Source: Streptomyces sp. CC53
GTDB taxonomy: Bacteria; Actinomycetota; Actinomycetes; Streptomycetales; Streptomycetaceae
DNA length: 64,000 bases
Reading direction: 5' to 3'
Assembly (NCBI RefSeq): GCF_001865245.1
Contig: NZ_MKXB01000036.1
Location: forward strand, 1 to 64,000
In this document: one piece after another, positions 42,933 through 52,171 of the stretch
Layout: each line of letters starts with the position of its first letter
Position numbering within the stretch: the stretch's first letter is position 1
Translations under genes and position numbers: made by a program
The notes under the pieces: generated by a model
The model's input: only the letters and a program-made list of their open reading frames with translations
The model's database searches: none
What the model was told of the DNA's origin: nothing

Positions 42933-44966
42933 TTGACGCCAGTCGAACCAGGCGGCGACACGATCGCGAGCGGCCCGAAGGCCGGAGCCGCGGACAGCAT
43001 CTCGGACGCCGAGCAGGAGCTGTACGGTGGCCGGCTGCGCTACGACCAGTCCTTCGTCCGGCACGAAGGGCCGCTGACCCGGCTGAAGTTCGGGCACATG
43101 GCGGCCGCGCTGCCGCACATGGTCGGCATGGTGCTGCGCACCGGCTGGAAGGCGGACCGGCGCGCCCTGATGGGGGTCGTGGCGGCCGAGCTCGGGCAGG
43201 GCGTGACGGCCGCGTGGGGCCTGGTGGCGGTCAACGGCGTCCTGGCGCAGTTGTTCGCCGACGGTCCGACCGTGGACAAGCTCCGCGACGCGCTGCCGTC
43301 CCTGGTTGTGCTCGCGGTCGCGGCGGTGGCGACCGCGGTGCTGTCGGCGTGGTCGACGGCGATGTCGGGCCGGCTGGAGCCGCAGGTGGAGCGGGCAGTC
43401 TCCGCCCGGTACTACACGGCCGTCACCGGTGTGGAGGTTGAGGCGACCGAGCGGCCGGAGGTCCAGCGGGTTTTGGAGGCGGGCCGGTTCGGCACGGACT
43501 CGGCCCGTAGCATGCTGCGGCTGTCGGTCGGCGTCGGCAATGTGGTGATCGGCATGGTGGCGGCTGCGGCCGTGCTCGCGGCGCTGCACCCGGCGTTGTT
43601 ACCGATGCTGCTGGCGATCGCCCTTCCCAAGGGGTGGGGCGCGGTCCGTTCCGCGCGCCGGGACTACCTGTCCCGGATGAACTGGGTCGACCACCGCAGG
43701 GCGATCGCGTCGCTGCTGGCCTACTTGACCCGGCCGCACGCCGCCGGTGAGCTCCGTGTGCACGCCGCTGGCACGAAGCTGCTGTCCAGCTATGAGGAGA
43801 TGTCGCGGCAGACCGAAGCGGAGCAGCGGCGGCTCGCTCGGGCGCAGGCATCGACGGATCTGGTCGCGGGCGCGTTCGCCGGTGTGGCGTCGCTGGCCTG
43901 CTACGGGGTGCTGTGGTGGCTGCTGTCGACCGGTGGTCTGCCGCTCGCCGTCGGCGGGACCGCGGTAATCGCCATCCGTACGTCGACGGCGCGGCTCACC
44001 TCGCTGGTGCAGCAGGTCAACCGGCTGTACGAGGAGCTGCTGTTCCTCACCGACACCGAGGACGCCATCAAGGTGGCAGGCGAGAACGCCATCCCGTCCT
44101 CCGGTACGCCGCTGCCCACACCTACTCGGGAGGTGCTGGCGGAGGAGGTGTCGTTCACCTACCCGGGCGCCGACGGCCCCTCTCTGAAAGGCGTGAGCGT
44201 GCGCGTGCCACGGGGGAAGGTGACGGCCCTGGTGGGTGCGAACGGCTCGGGGAAGACCACGCTCACGAAGGTGCTGGCCGGACTGCTACTTCCCGCGGAG
44301 GGAGAGGTTTGGTGGGTGGGCGAGTCGGGCGAGCGGATCGAGCTGCGTGAGGCGGACCGCGCCCAGGTCTTCGCCGAGATCGGGCTGCTGGCTCAGGACT
44401 TCCCCCGCTGGGAGATGACGGCGGCCGCGAACGTGGCTATCGGCGCCGGCGACCGCCCGAGGGACATGGACCGCGTCCGCAAGGCCGCCGGCGAGGCGGG
44501 AGTGCTTGAGCTGGTCGAGGGCCTGCCGCACGGCTGGGACTCGATCGTGTTCAAGGGCTACGAGCGCGGTGTCCAGCTCTCGGGAGGCCAGTGGCAGAAG
44601 CTGGGGTCTGCTCGAACAAGGTATCGACAGGCTCCGTTCCTGCTGGTCGACGAGCCGACCAGTGCGCTTGATCCCCATGCGGAGATCGCCGCGTTCGAGG
44701 GGCTGTGGTCCCTGGCTGAGGAGGGGCACGCGGTCGTACTCGTCACCCACCGGCTCGCCGCGACCATGCACGCCGACCACATCTACGTCCTCGATCAGGG
44801 GTGTGTCGTCGAGGACGGCACCCATGGGGACCTGATGGCCCGCACGGGCGGCCTGTATCGGGGGATGTTCGCCGCCCAGGCCGCGCAGTACGGGCTCGCG
44901 CCCACGGCCGACCCGGTTCCCCGGCCGCGTGGCACCCAGCCGTCCGGCCGCGAGACGGCGAGCTGA
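42933..44966 (+). CDS. ABC transporter, fused permease and ATPase
   Basis: A 677-residue half-transporter. Residues 60-360 contain the membrane domain (LSVGVGNVVIGMVAAAAVLA, SLACYGVLWWLLSTGG). The ATPase follows with Walker A GANGSGKTT, signature LSGGQWQKL, Walker B FLLVDEPTSALD and the switch VLVTHRLA. TTG 42933 has GAGGGGGAA upstream. There is no C39 peptidase domain. Located after the lanthipeptide genes, it is the best candidate for exporting the modified peptide. Confidence 0.9.
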   Translation: MTPVEPGGDTIASGPKAGAADSISDAEQELYGGRLRYDQSFVRHEGPLTRLKFGHMAAALPHMVGMVLRTGWKADRRALMGVVAAELGQGVTAAWGLVAVNGVLAQLFADGPTVDKLRDALPSLVVLAVAAVATAVLSAWSTAMSGRLEPQVERAVSARYYTAVTGVEVEATERPEVQRVLEAGRFGTDSARSMLRLSVGVGNVVIGMVAAAAVLAALHPALLPMLLAIALPKGWGAVRSARRDYLSRMNWVDHRRAIASLLAYLTRPHAAGELRVHAAGTKLLSSYEEMSRQTEAEQRRLARAQASTDLVAGAFAGVASLACYGVLWWLLSTGGLPLAVGGTAVIAIRTSTARLTSLVQQVNRLYEELLFLTDTEDAIKVAGENAIPSSGTPLPTPTREVLAEEVSFTYPGADGPSLKGVSVRVPRGKVTALVGANGSGKTTLTKVLAGLLLPAEGEVWWVGESGERIELREADRAQVFAEIGLLAQDFPRWEMTAAANVAIGAGDRPRDMDRVRKAAGEAGVLELVEGLPHGWDSIVFKGYERGVQLSGGQWQKLGSARTRYRQAPFLLVDEPTSALDPHAEIAAFEGLWSLAEEGHAVVLVTHRLAATMHADHIYVLDQGCVVEDGTHGDLMARTGGLYRGMFAAQAAQYGLAPTADPVPRPRGTQPSGRETAS

Positions 44967-45027
44967 TCCACCGGTGCGACTTCCCCCAGCCCGACCCGCC
45001 CCCTACATCGAAGGCGAGACGACGCCC

Positions 45028-46497
45028 ATGTCACTCTGTTCCAACGCGATCCGCAGGACCGTCGAGGCGTACCTCGGCCGGCACCCCGGCGAGCGTGACG
45101 CCCTGGCCGGGCTCCTTGACGCGCTGGACCGGCCCGTCGATGCGACCGCCCGGACGACGCTGCCCGGGCACGTCACGTGCAGCGCCGTCGTGATCGACCG
45201 GAAGCGCCGGGTCCTGCACATCCGTCACCGGGCCACCGGCGGCCGCGTGCTCGCCCCGGGCGGTCACATCGAGCCCGGGGACCGGACACTGCTCGCCGCG
45301 GCGCTGCGCGAGGTGTCGGAGGAGACCGGGATCGTGCCGGGCGCCCTGTGCCTGACCCGGCAAACGCTCGGCTCTCCGATCGACATCGACGTCCACGACA
45401 TCGACGCCAACCCGGCCAAGGGCGAACCGGCCCACCGCCACTACGACTTCCGCTACGTCTTCTACCTCTCCGGCGAGGAGCCGCCCGCGATCACGCTGCA
45501 GGACGCGGAGGTGTCCGGTGCCCAGTGGCTCCCGCAGCAGGAGGTCACCTCGCCGACCCTGCGCGCGAAACTCCTCGCGGCGCGGCTGGACGGCCGGCCG
45601 GAGCCGGTGAACGCCTCCGCGCTGGTCCACGACGGGACCGGCCGCTACCTGCTCCACTTGCGCGACCACAAGCCCGGCGTCATCTGGCAATCGGGGGCGT
45701 TCGCCCTTCTCGGCGGCGGGCGTACGCACGACGACGAGAGCCTTGAGGGCACACTGCTGCGGGAGCTGTCCGAAGAGGTGCCCGACCTCCGCCTCGACGA
45801 CCTCACGCCCTACGCCGTGGAGGACGCCACCAGCATCCACGGCCTCAGCGTCCCGGTCCGGGTCTTCGCCGGCCGGTGGCGCGGCAATCCCGACCGTCTC
45901 GCGCTGCACGAGGGGGTGCTGCTGCGCTGGTTCGCGCCCGATGAACTGGACCGGCTGCGGCTGAGCCCCGCCACCGCCGCTCTGATTCGCCGGCACGCCG
46001 CCGAGAACCCTCCGGACGACAGCCGGGCCGGGGTTCCTCCCGTGTGGGACGGGGGCGACCGGGTGGTGCTGAACGGCGTCGGGGTCCACCTCCACCTCGA
46101 AGACGACGAGGGCCGGGTGCTGCTCGGCCTGCGTCACCCCGATTCGAAGTACGCGGGCGACACCTGGCACTACCTCGCCGGGCGGTGCGAGCAGGAGTCC
46201 GCCCTCGAGTGCCTGGTCCGCGAGGCGTGGGAGGAGGCGGGGCTGGTCATCGACCCCGTGGACGTCGAGCTCGCGCATGTCGTCCACGTCGTCGACGCCC
46301 CGGGCAGCCTGCCCTTGATGCAGCTTGTCTTCCGGGCGCGCCGCTGGGAGGGCACACCCGAGGTACGCGAGCCGGACAAGTGCCTGACCTGGAAGTGGTG
46401 GCCGGCGCGCGAGCTTCCGGACCGTCTCGTCTCCTACACCCGGACGGCCATCAGCAGCATCGCCGAGGGCCGTGCCTTTTCGCAGATGGGCTGGTGA
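45028..46497 (+). CDS. Protein with three tandem Nudix domains
   Basis: A 489-residue protein made of three successive Nudix hydrolase-like units. Nudix boxes are at about residues 78-101 (PGGHIEPGD ... REVSEETG), 229-252 (GGGRTHDDE ... RELSEEVP, with the final Gly lost) and 384-405 (AGRCEQE ... REAWEEAG). The first and third keep the REuxEExG core; the second is degenerate. Nudix enzymes hydrolyse nucleoside diphosphates linked to other groups. ATG 45028 lies 61 nt after the ABC transporter, with only a weak ribosome site. Substrate unknown. Confidence 0.88.
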   Translation: MSLCSNAIRRTVEAYLGRHPGERDALAGLLDALDRPVDATARTTLPGHVTCSAVVIDRKRRVLHIRHRATGGRVLAPGGHIEPGDRTLLAAALREVSEETGIVPGALCLTRQTLGSPIDIDVHDIDANPAKGEPAHRHYDFRYVFYLSGEEPPAITLQDAEVSGAQWLPQQEVTSPTLRAKLLAARLDGRPEPVNASALVHDGTGRYLLHLRDHKPGVIWQSGAFALLGGGRTHDDESLEGTLLRELSEEVPDLRLDDLTPYAVEDATSIHGLSVPVRVFAGRWRGNPDRLALHEGVLLRWFAPDELDRLRLSPATAALIRRHAAENPPDDSRAGVPPVWDGGDRVVLNGVGVHLHLEDDEGRVLLGLRHPDSKYAGDTWHYLAGRCEQESALECLVREAWEEAGLVIDPVDVELAHVVHVVDAPGSLPLMQLVFRARRWEGTPEVREPDKCLTWKWWPARELPDRLVSYTRTAISSIAEGRAFSQMGW

Positions 46498-46588
46498 ACG
46501 GAGTGCGCACACCTACCAGCCGCATGCCCGGGCCGGGCGCCCGGCCCGGCGCCGCCCGCAGGGCTGCCCTGGCGCCGGGGGTACCGAG

Positions 46589-47629
46589 ATGAGCGGCGAT
46601 GCCGATGCGATCGTCGTGGCCGGGATCCTGGCGCTGCTGTACCGGATCACGCCGACGGCGGTCAGCCACGGCCCGGCGGGAACGGCGACCCGCAACTACC
46701 TCGCCGAAGACCGTGAGGGCGGGCGGTGGTTCGTGAAGGCGTACCCGCCCGGCACTGATGTGGCCGAGGAGCGTCAGGCGCTGGCACTGGGTGAGACGGC
46801 GAGACGAGCCGGGGTGCCGGTACCGGCCGTGCGGCGGACGGTGAGCGGCGACGTGATCGCCTCAGCCGCAGGGCTGTCGGTGTCCGTGGCGCAGTACATC
46901 GCGGACGCACAGACCGCCGAGGGCGGTCTGTGCGGCGGCAGGTGGGCGGCAGTGGGTGAGGCCGTGGGCCGGATGCACCGGGTCCTGGCCAGCCACCCGG
47001 CCGGCCCGCCGCGCCCTGTTGCGGCCCGCGCAGTGTGCGACGTCGCGCGGGCCGGGCGGCGGCTGGAGGAACTCCTCGCCCGTTGGGAGGCCGCGCCACC
47101 GTCGCCCGGCGGGTTCGCCGCCTGGTGCACCCACACCGCAGAGCAGCGTCGTGCCGCCCTTCCGGAGGTTGCGGCCCGCCTGGAGAAGCTGCCAGCCACC
47201 CTGATGACGCAGGTTGTGCACGGCGACCTGGCCTCGCCCAACCTGCTGCTGCGCGGCGAAGCGGTCGCCGCGGTGATCGACTTCCGGCCCCCTGGGCATC
47301 GCAGTGCCGCCTGGGAGCTCGGCCGGATCGTGCTGGACCCGCGCACCGTCCTGGCGCGGCCTGACGAATGGATCCCGGGCCTGGCCCGCGCGGTCGGTGC
47401 CTACCGGGCGGCGAACCCGCAGCTTCCGGCCGAGGACCTCCTCGCCGTGCCGCGGGTTGCCGCCGGGTACCTGGCCTGCTCGGTCTATCCCCTGTCCGAG
47501 CCGCTGAACGATCCCGCCTCGGTCACCCCGGCGCTGGAGGCGTACGGGCGCGCCCGGCACGAGGCCACGGGCGTGCTGTGGGAGCGCCTGGACGAAGCCG
47601 AGGAGGTGCTCCATGACGTCCTGCGCTGA
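46589..47629 (+). CDS. Aminoglycoside phosphotransferase-family kinase
   Basis: A 346-residue APH/choline-kinase-fold protein. The catalytic loop is VVHGDLASPNLLL, the second metal site VIDFRPPG, and the N-lobe has RWFVKAYPPG with the ATP-binding Lys. Its 3' end overlaps the MFS gene by 17 nt, and the Nudix gene precedes it by about 90 nt. It may phosphorylate a sugar, homoserine-like or choline-like alcohol. Resistance activity is possible but not shown. Confidence 0.82.
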   Translation: MSGDADAIVVAGILALLYRITPTAVSHGPAGTATRNYLAEDREGGRWFVKAYPPGTDVAEERQALALGETARRAGVPVPAVRRTVSGDVIASAAGLSVSVAQYIADAQTAEGGLCGGRWAAVGEAVGRMHRVLASHPAGPPRPVAARAVCDVARAGRRLEELLARWEAAPPSPGGFAAWCTHTAEQRRAALPEVAARLEKLPATLMTQVVHGDLASPNLLLRGEAVAAVIDFRPPGHRSAAWELGRIVLDPRTVLARPDEWIPGLARAVGAYRAANPQLPAEDLLAVPRVAAGYLACSVYPLSEPLNDPASVTPALEAYGRARHEATGVLWERLDEAEEVLHDVLR

Positions 47630-48725
47630 GACCCCCTCCGTCCCGGGCGCCTCGCTGTGGCGGCACCGCGACTTCCGCCGGTACCTGACCGGCCAGGCCG
47701 CGAGCGTGGCAGGCAGCTCGATCACCCAGATGGCGCTGCCGGTGCTGGCCGTGCTCCACCTGGACGCCACAACCGCCCAGGTCGCGTGGCTGGCGTTCGT
47801 CGGACAGCTCCCGCCCGCGCTGCTCGCCCTGCACGCCGGCGCGCTCGCCGACCGGTACTCCAAACGCCGGCAAATGATCGCCGGTGACCTGGTCAGCGCC
47901 GCAATGCTCACCACGGTGCCGGTGGCGGCCGCGCTGGGCACGCTGACCCTGACGCAGCTCATGATCGTCGCCGTGGTGCAGGGAGCGGCGAGCGTGCTGC
48001 ACGATGCGGCGGCCATCAGCCTCCTGCCCAGCCTCGTTGACCGGTCCTTGATCCAGCGGAGCAACAGCCGCGTGGGTGCGCTGTTCGCGATCGCCGCGAC
48101 CGCCGGAAGCCACCTCGGCGCCGCGCTGACCGCGGTACTCGGCCCCGCCCGGGCCCTCCTCGGTGACGTCGCCTCCTTCCTAATCAGCGCCGGATGCACC
48201 GCCCGCATCCAGGCCCGCGAACCCGCCCGGGCTCGCCCAAAGTCCCGTCGGCTGCGTGAGGAGATCGGCGAGGGCCTGAGGTACGTGCACGGCGATGAGC
48301 GGCTGCTGACCCTGACCCTGGTCAACGCCACCACCTCCTTCGCGCTCGGATTGCTCAACACCCTGTGGGCGCTGTACCTCCTGCGGACTCTCGCGGTGAG
48401 CGCGACCGTCTTCGGGGTGGTTCTCGGCCTGGGCGCCCTGGGCGCCGCCGCCGGGGCACTGACCGCCCCGGCCCTCGCCTGCCGGTGGGGCCCGGGGCCG
48501 ATGATGCTCACCGCGCTCGCGATCACCCCGCTGACCCAGATCCCGCTGCTGCTCGCCTCTCCCGGCCTTCGGTGGCAGGTTGCGATCGGAGCGGCGCTGT
48601 TCCTGCAGCTGGCCTGCGCCGGTGCCGCGGGCACCACCCAGCGATCGATTTCTTGGGGCGTTTCAGATTTGTCTCAAGCCACGTCCCTCCTGCCGGTGGA
48701 TGGTGTCCGCTTGGCTCTCCGCTGA
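47613..48725 (+). pseudogene. MFS transporter truncated at its 3' end by a mobile element
   Basis: The first about 345 residues are a normal MFS protein (FRRYLTGQAASVAGSSITQM, HAGALADRYSKRRQMIAGD, ten or so membrane segments to LFLQLACAGAAGTTQRS). MFS homology then ends and the frame runs through about 25 unrelated residues to a TGA at 48725, just before the tyrosine-recombinase genes. The last one to two membrane helices and the C-terminus are missing, consistent with insertion near 48650. The gene was probably co-transcribed with the Nudix and APH genes. Confidence 0.75.
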
Positions 48726-48767
48726 CTGCTATCTCTCTTCTCCCAGTTATCTCGAGAAGTGACGAGC

Positions 48768-50246
48768 ATGCAGTTGTTCGCGGTTGACATGGCGCTGGTG
48801 CGCCGACATTTGGACAGCCCAGTTCTCACGGGCACTGACGCAGCGCGTTTGCTGGAGCTCCACGGGATCTCCGACGGCACGCCGGTCTTCCTAGATGACG
48901 AGACGATGATGCCGGTGGAGCCCCTGTGCGCGTGGGGCCGGAGCATGTCGTACGCGGATCTGGCCGAGGGCACGTTGAAGGACTACGGGCGGATCATGGC
49001 CCGGTTCGGCGCCCATCAGGTCGAGCGTGACCGTGAGGTGCTCATGGCTACCGAGGCCGACCTCGTGTCCTACAAGAAGTCGCGCACGCAGCTGCAGGAG
49101 AAGCCGATCGGTTCTTCGGCGTGGTCGAAGGAATCATCGGTCTTGGACCAGTTCTTCGCCTTCGCGGTGGAGCAGAGGTACCTGCGACGTCGGCCCGTGC
49201 GGGTGGCGTCACGGGGGCGGAACGCGCTGAGTCCGAGGACGCGGCGTGGGATGGACATCCGGCATCTGAGTCTGGAGCAGTACCGGTACTTCCGGGATGT
49301 CGGGCTTGGCGGACAGGGCCCGGACGCGCGGCTGAACCGGTCCTATCGGGGGAGTTCCCCGCATCGTGACCGGGCTGGGGCTGATCTGGCGGTGTGCAGC
49401 GGGATGCGGTGGCAGGAGTGGGCGACTGTGCTGCTGCCCGAGCTCGGCATGGGTGTGGACCGCCCCGGCGACGAGGCCGACTTCACCGTCCAGGCGTGTG
49501 CGAAGTACGGCAAGGCACGGAGAGTCTTCGTCCCTGAGCAGGCCGTGCAATCCGTGGAGACCTACTGCCTGCTGGAACGGCCGGAGTTCACCGCGGCCGC
49601 GGCCCGGCGGCTGGAGCGCCGGCACCGGGAGCTGTTCGTCGTCTCCCGTGCCGAGCCGGAAACGGGCCGGGTTCACGGCGTGCTCGACGGTGAACGGCAG
49701 GTGTTCGCAATGCAGGCGATTCCGCCGAAAATGCGCCGGATCACGGTCTGGGAGGGCGAGTTCGGACTGGAGGCCATGACGGTGTTTCTCGGGCGGGGCG
49801 GTCTCATGCCGGGGGCGGATTCGTGGAAGCGGTACCGGCACGCCGCGTGGCGCCGGATGGTGGCGCTGGCCGATGAGACGACGCCGCGGCTGCCGGCCAA
49901 GAGGTGGCGCTGGCACGATCTGCGCCACACGTACGCCTTGCAGCTGTTGACCTATCTGGAGCGTCAGATGGATGGGGCCGAGCCGGACCTGGTGGCGCGC
50001 CGGCGTCGACATCGCTCCTACTTGAGCGGGCACATCCGCTACAACCCTCTGCTGATCGTCAGCCGCAGGCTCGGTCATTCCAGCCCGGAGACCACGTACG
50101 CGTACCTCGAGTACACCGACGACCTGGTGCACGAGTACGAGGCGGCGTTCGCCGGGTGGCTTGGTGACCCCGGTGAAGAGGCTACCTACGCGCAGATCGC
50201 CGCCAGGGCCTTCCAGTTGGAGAAGCAGTCGGCAGGGGCGTGTTGA
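48768..50246 (+). CDS. Tyrosine recombinase 1 of the Tn554/RIT-like element
   Basis: A 492-residue tyrosine recombinase. Residues visible for catalysis: Arg in CSGMRWQEWATV, Lys in KYGKARRV, HDLRHTYALQLL (HxxR), His in LGHSSPETTYAYLEY with the nucleophile Tyr at its end. An N-terminal SAM-like DNA-binding part (LAEGTLKDYGRIMARFG) precedes it. ATG 48768 has a GAGAAG site; a GTG three codons upstream is possible. It corresponds in position and type to TnpA of Tn554. Confidence 0.88.
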   Translation: MQLFAVDMALVRRHLDSPVLTGTDAARLLELHGISDGTPVFLDDETMMPVEPLCAWGRSMSYADLAEGTLKDYGRIMARFGAHQVERDREVLMATEADLVSYKKSRTQLQEKPIGSSAWSKESSVLDQFFAFAVEQRYLRRRPVRVASRGRNALSPRTRRGMDIRHLSLEQYRYFRDVGLGGQGPDARLNRSYRGSSPHRDRAGADLAVCSGMRWQEWATVLLPELGMGVDRPGDEADFTVQACAKYGKARRVFVPEQAVQSVETYCLLERPEFTAAAARRLERRHRELFVVSRAEPETGRVHGVLDGERQVFAMQAIPPKMRRITVWEGEFGLEAMTVFLGRGGLMPGADSWKRYRHAAWRRMVALADETTPRLPAKRWRWHDLRHTYALQLLTYLERQMDGAEPDLVARRRRHRSYLSGHIRYNPLLIVSRRLGHSSPETTYAYLEYTDDLVHEYEAAFAGWLGDPGEEATYAQIAARAFQLEKQSAGAC

Positions 50247-52171
50247 TGGCGCGCGTGAAACGGCGGAGGTCTGTTGAGTGGACGGCGCATCTGCGGCAGG
50301 CGCTGGGGGCTCCGGGTGGGGACGGCAGGATCGGGGTGCACGTGGTGGCGGTCAATGACCAGGGGCGGGAGCGGCTGCAGTACATCGATCCCGGGGACTA
50401 CCAGTGTTCGAAGCTGGCCGCGCAGTTGGCTGACGAGTGGGTGGAGTACGTCAACGCGACTGGTCTGTCGGCCTCGGCGTCCCGGGACTACGTGCGGGCT
50501 GTTGATCTGGTGTGCGCGGCCATGGACGCCGCATCCGAGGACTCGGCCGCCTTGTCACTGGAGTCCGTGGATCTGATGCCGCTGCTGGCCCGGTGGGAGC
50601 GCACCTTGCCCGCCGCGTACAAGGAGGGTTCGCGGCAGCCGGGGATGGCGGCCTCGGGCGTGCGGATTTTGATCGTGCGGCGGGACGACCATGCGGAGCG
50701 CCGGGTCGACGAGTCGCTGGCGAGGTTCTCCCGCGGCCAGACTCTCACCGGGTGGGGTGAGGGTGCCGAACGGGACGAATTCAGCCGGGCCGACAAACAG
50801 GCCCTGCTCAAGGCCGCGTGGTCGTCGGTGCACGCACTGGAGAAGCGGCTGGCCGAGGGCTGGGCCCTGGCGGAGCAGGGACGGCATCCCGACAAGGGGG
50901 ACTGGCTGCACGTGCCGGATCTGCTGTGGGGCCTGTCGCGGGGAGCGATCCTGCCCCGGCAGATCGGCGACAGGCTCCCGCCGACCACCGCGCTGTGGCC
51001 CACAGTGCTGCGCGAGATGATCCAGCGCGAGGACGGGACCGTCGCGCCTCGGCGGGCCCGGCGGGATCTGATCTGGCAGCTGGTGCGCCGCCTCTACCCG
51101 ACGAACCTGGATCTTCACGCCTTCAGAGTCCTGCTGATGGATGCCACCGGGCACGCCTCGGAGGAGGTCACCAGCTTCGGCCTGTCGGATATCGAGTTCC
51201 TCCCGAAGGGTGTGCGTTTGACGCTGGTCAAGGAGCGCGCCCACCGCGTGCGGCACCGGGCCTTCCGCGACGCCCCCGGGGATGACGAGCCGGAGATCGA
51301 GGAGACGCTCGATCGACCGCGACGTGAGGCGAGCGCGATCGTGCGCCGGCTTGTGAAGGTCACGGAGCAGTCGCGGAGGCAGTGCCCGGAGGTGACCGAC
51401 ACCCTGTTCGTGCGCCCCTCACTGGTGTACTACGACCTCAGGTTCGGACGCTGGGACGCCAACGCCGCAGGGCAGCGGTTCACCGACTGGCTGGGCTCGG
51501 TCGGGGTCACGATCGACGGCCCGGCGCACATCGGGCGGCTGCGGAAGTCCACGAAGGTGGAGAAGGCCATCGTCTCCGGTGGCCGTATCAGCGCTGCCGC
51601 CGACGACCACCTTGAGGAAACCTTCGCCGGCCACTACGCCCAGGGCACCACACTGCGGATCCTGTCCGGCAAGGTCATCACCACGGCCCAGGCCCACTGG
51701 TTCGAACGGGCGGTGAACGGGCCGACCGTGATCGCCCCGGAGGCGGCCGAGATCGCCGAGAACAGCGAGCGACTGCGGGAATTCGGACTGGAGGCGGAAC
51801 AGGCGGACGGCATCGTCCAGGGCGAACTCGACATGGGCGTCTCCCACTGCAAGAACCCGTGGGACTCACCGTTCAGCAACCCCGGGGAGCTCTGCGCGGT
51901 CGCGCCGCTGCGCTGCATGGAGTGCCGCAACGCCTGGGTCCTGCCCAGCCACTTGCCGCAACTGATGCTGCTCGCCGAGCACCTGGAGAGGGTACGCCTC
52001 CGGCTCGATCCGCGAGCCTTCACCCTGCGGTGGGGCCAGTCCTACGTCAACCTCCGTGCCGTACTGGAAGAGCGCAGCGAGCAGGAGAAGGCCCTGGCGC
52101 GGCAGCACATCAACGACGGACTGGTCCGATTGGACCTGCCACTGTCCGCTCACGTGGAGTTCGACGCATGA
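50246..52171 (+). CDS. Tyrosine recombinase 2 of the Tn554/RIT-like element (TnpB-like)
   Basis: A 641-residue recombinase-like protein. Catalytic-type motifs are ATGHASEEVTSFGLSD in the first Arg/Glu region, LVKERAHRVRHR, HIGRLRKS (HxxR) and TFAGHYAQGTTLR with His and Tyr. The C-terminus has a Cys-rich stretch (SHCKNPWDSP, CAVAPLRCMECRNAW) that may bind zinc. The first catalytic Arg is not obvious. ATG 50246 overlaps the upstream stop by one base; AGGGG lies 8 nt before it. It resembles TnpB of Tn554 in size and layout. Confidence 0.8.
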   Translation: MARVKRRRSVEWTAHLRQALGAPGGDGRIGVHVVAVNDQGRERLQYIDPGDYQCSKLAAQLADEWVEYVNATGLSASASRDYVRAVDLVCAAMDAASEDSAALSLESVDLMPLLARWERTLPAAYKEGSRQPGMAASGVRILIVRRDDHAERRVDESLARFSRGQTLTGWGEGAERDEFSRADKQALLKAAWSSVHALEKRLAEGWALAEQGRHPDKGDWLHVPDLLWGLSRGAILPRQIGDRLPPTTALWPTVLREMIQREDGTVAPRRARRDLIWQLVRRLYPTNLDLHAFRVLLMDATGHASEEVTSFGLSDIEFLPKGVRLTLVKERAHRVRHRAFRDAPGDDEPEIEETLDRPRREASAIVRRLVKVTEQSRRQCPEVTDTLFVRPSLVYYDLRFGRWDANAAGQRFTDWLGSVGVTIDGPAHIGRLRKSTKVEKAIVSGGRISAAADDHLEETFAGHYAQGTTLRILSGKVITTAQAHWFERAVNGPTVIAPEAAEIAENSERLREFGLEAEQADGIVQGELDMGVSHCKNPWDSPFSNPGELCAVAPLRCMECRNAWVLPSHLPQLMLLAEHLERVRLRLDPRAFTLRWGQSYVNLRAVLEERSEQEKALARQHINDGLVRLDLPLSAHVEFDA

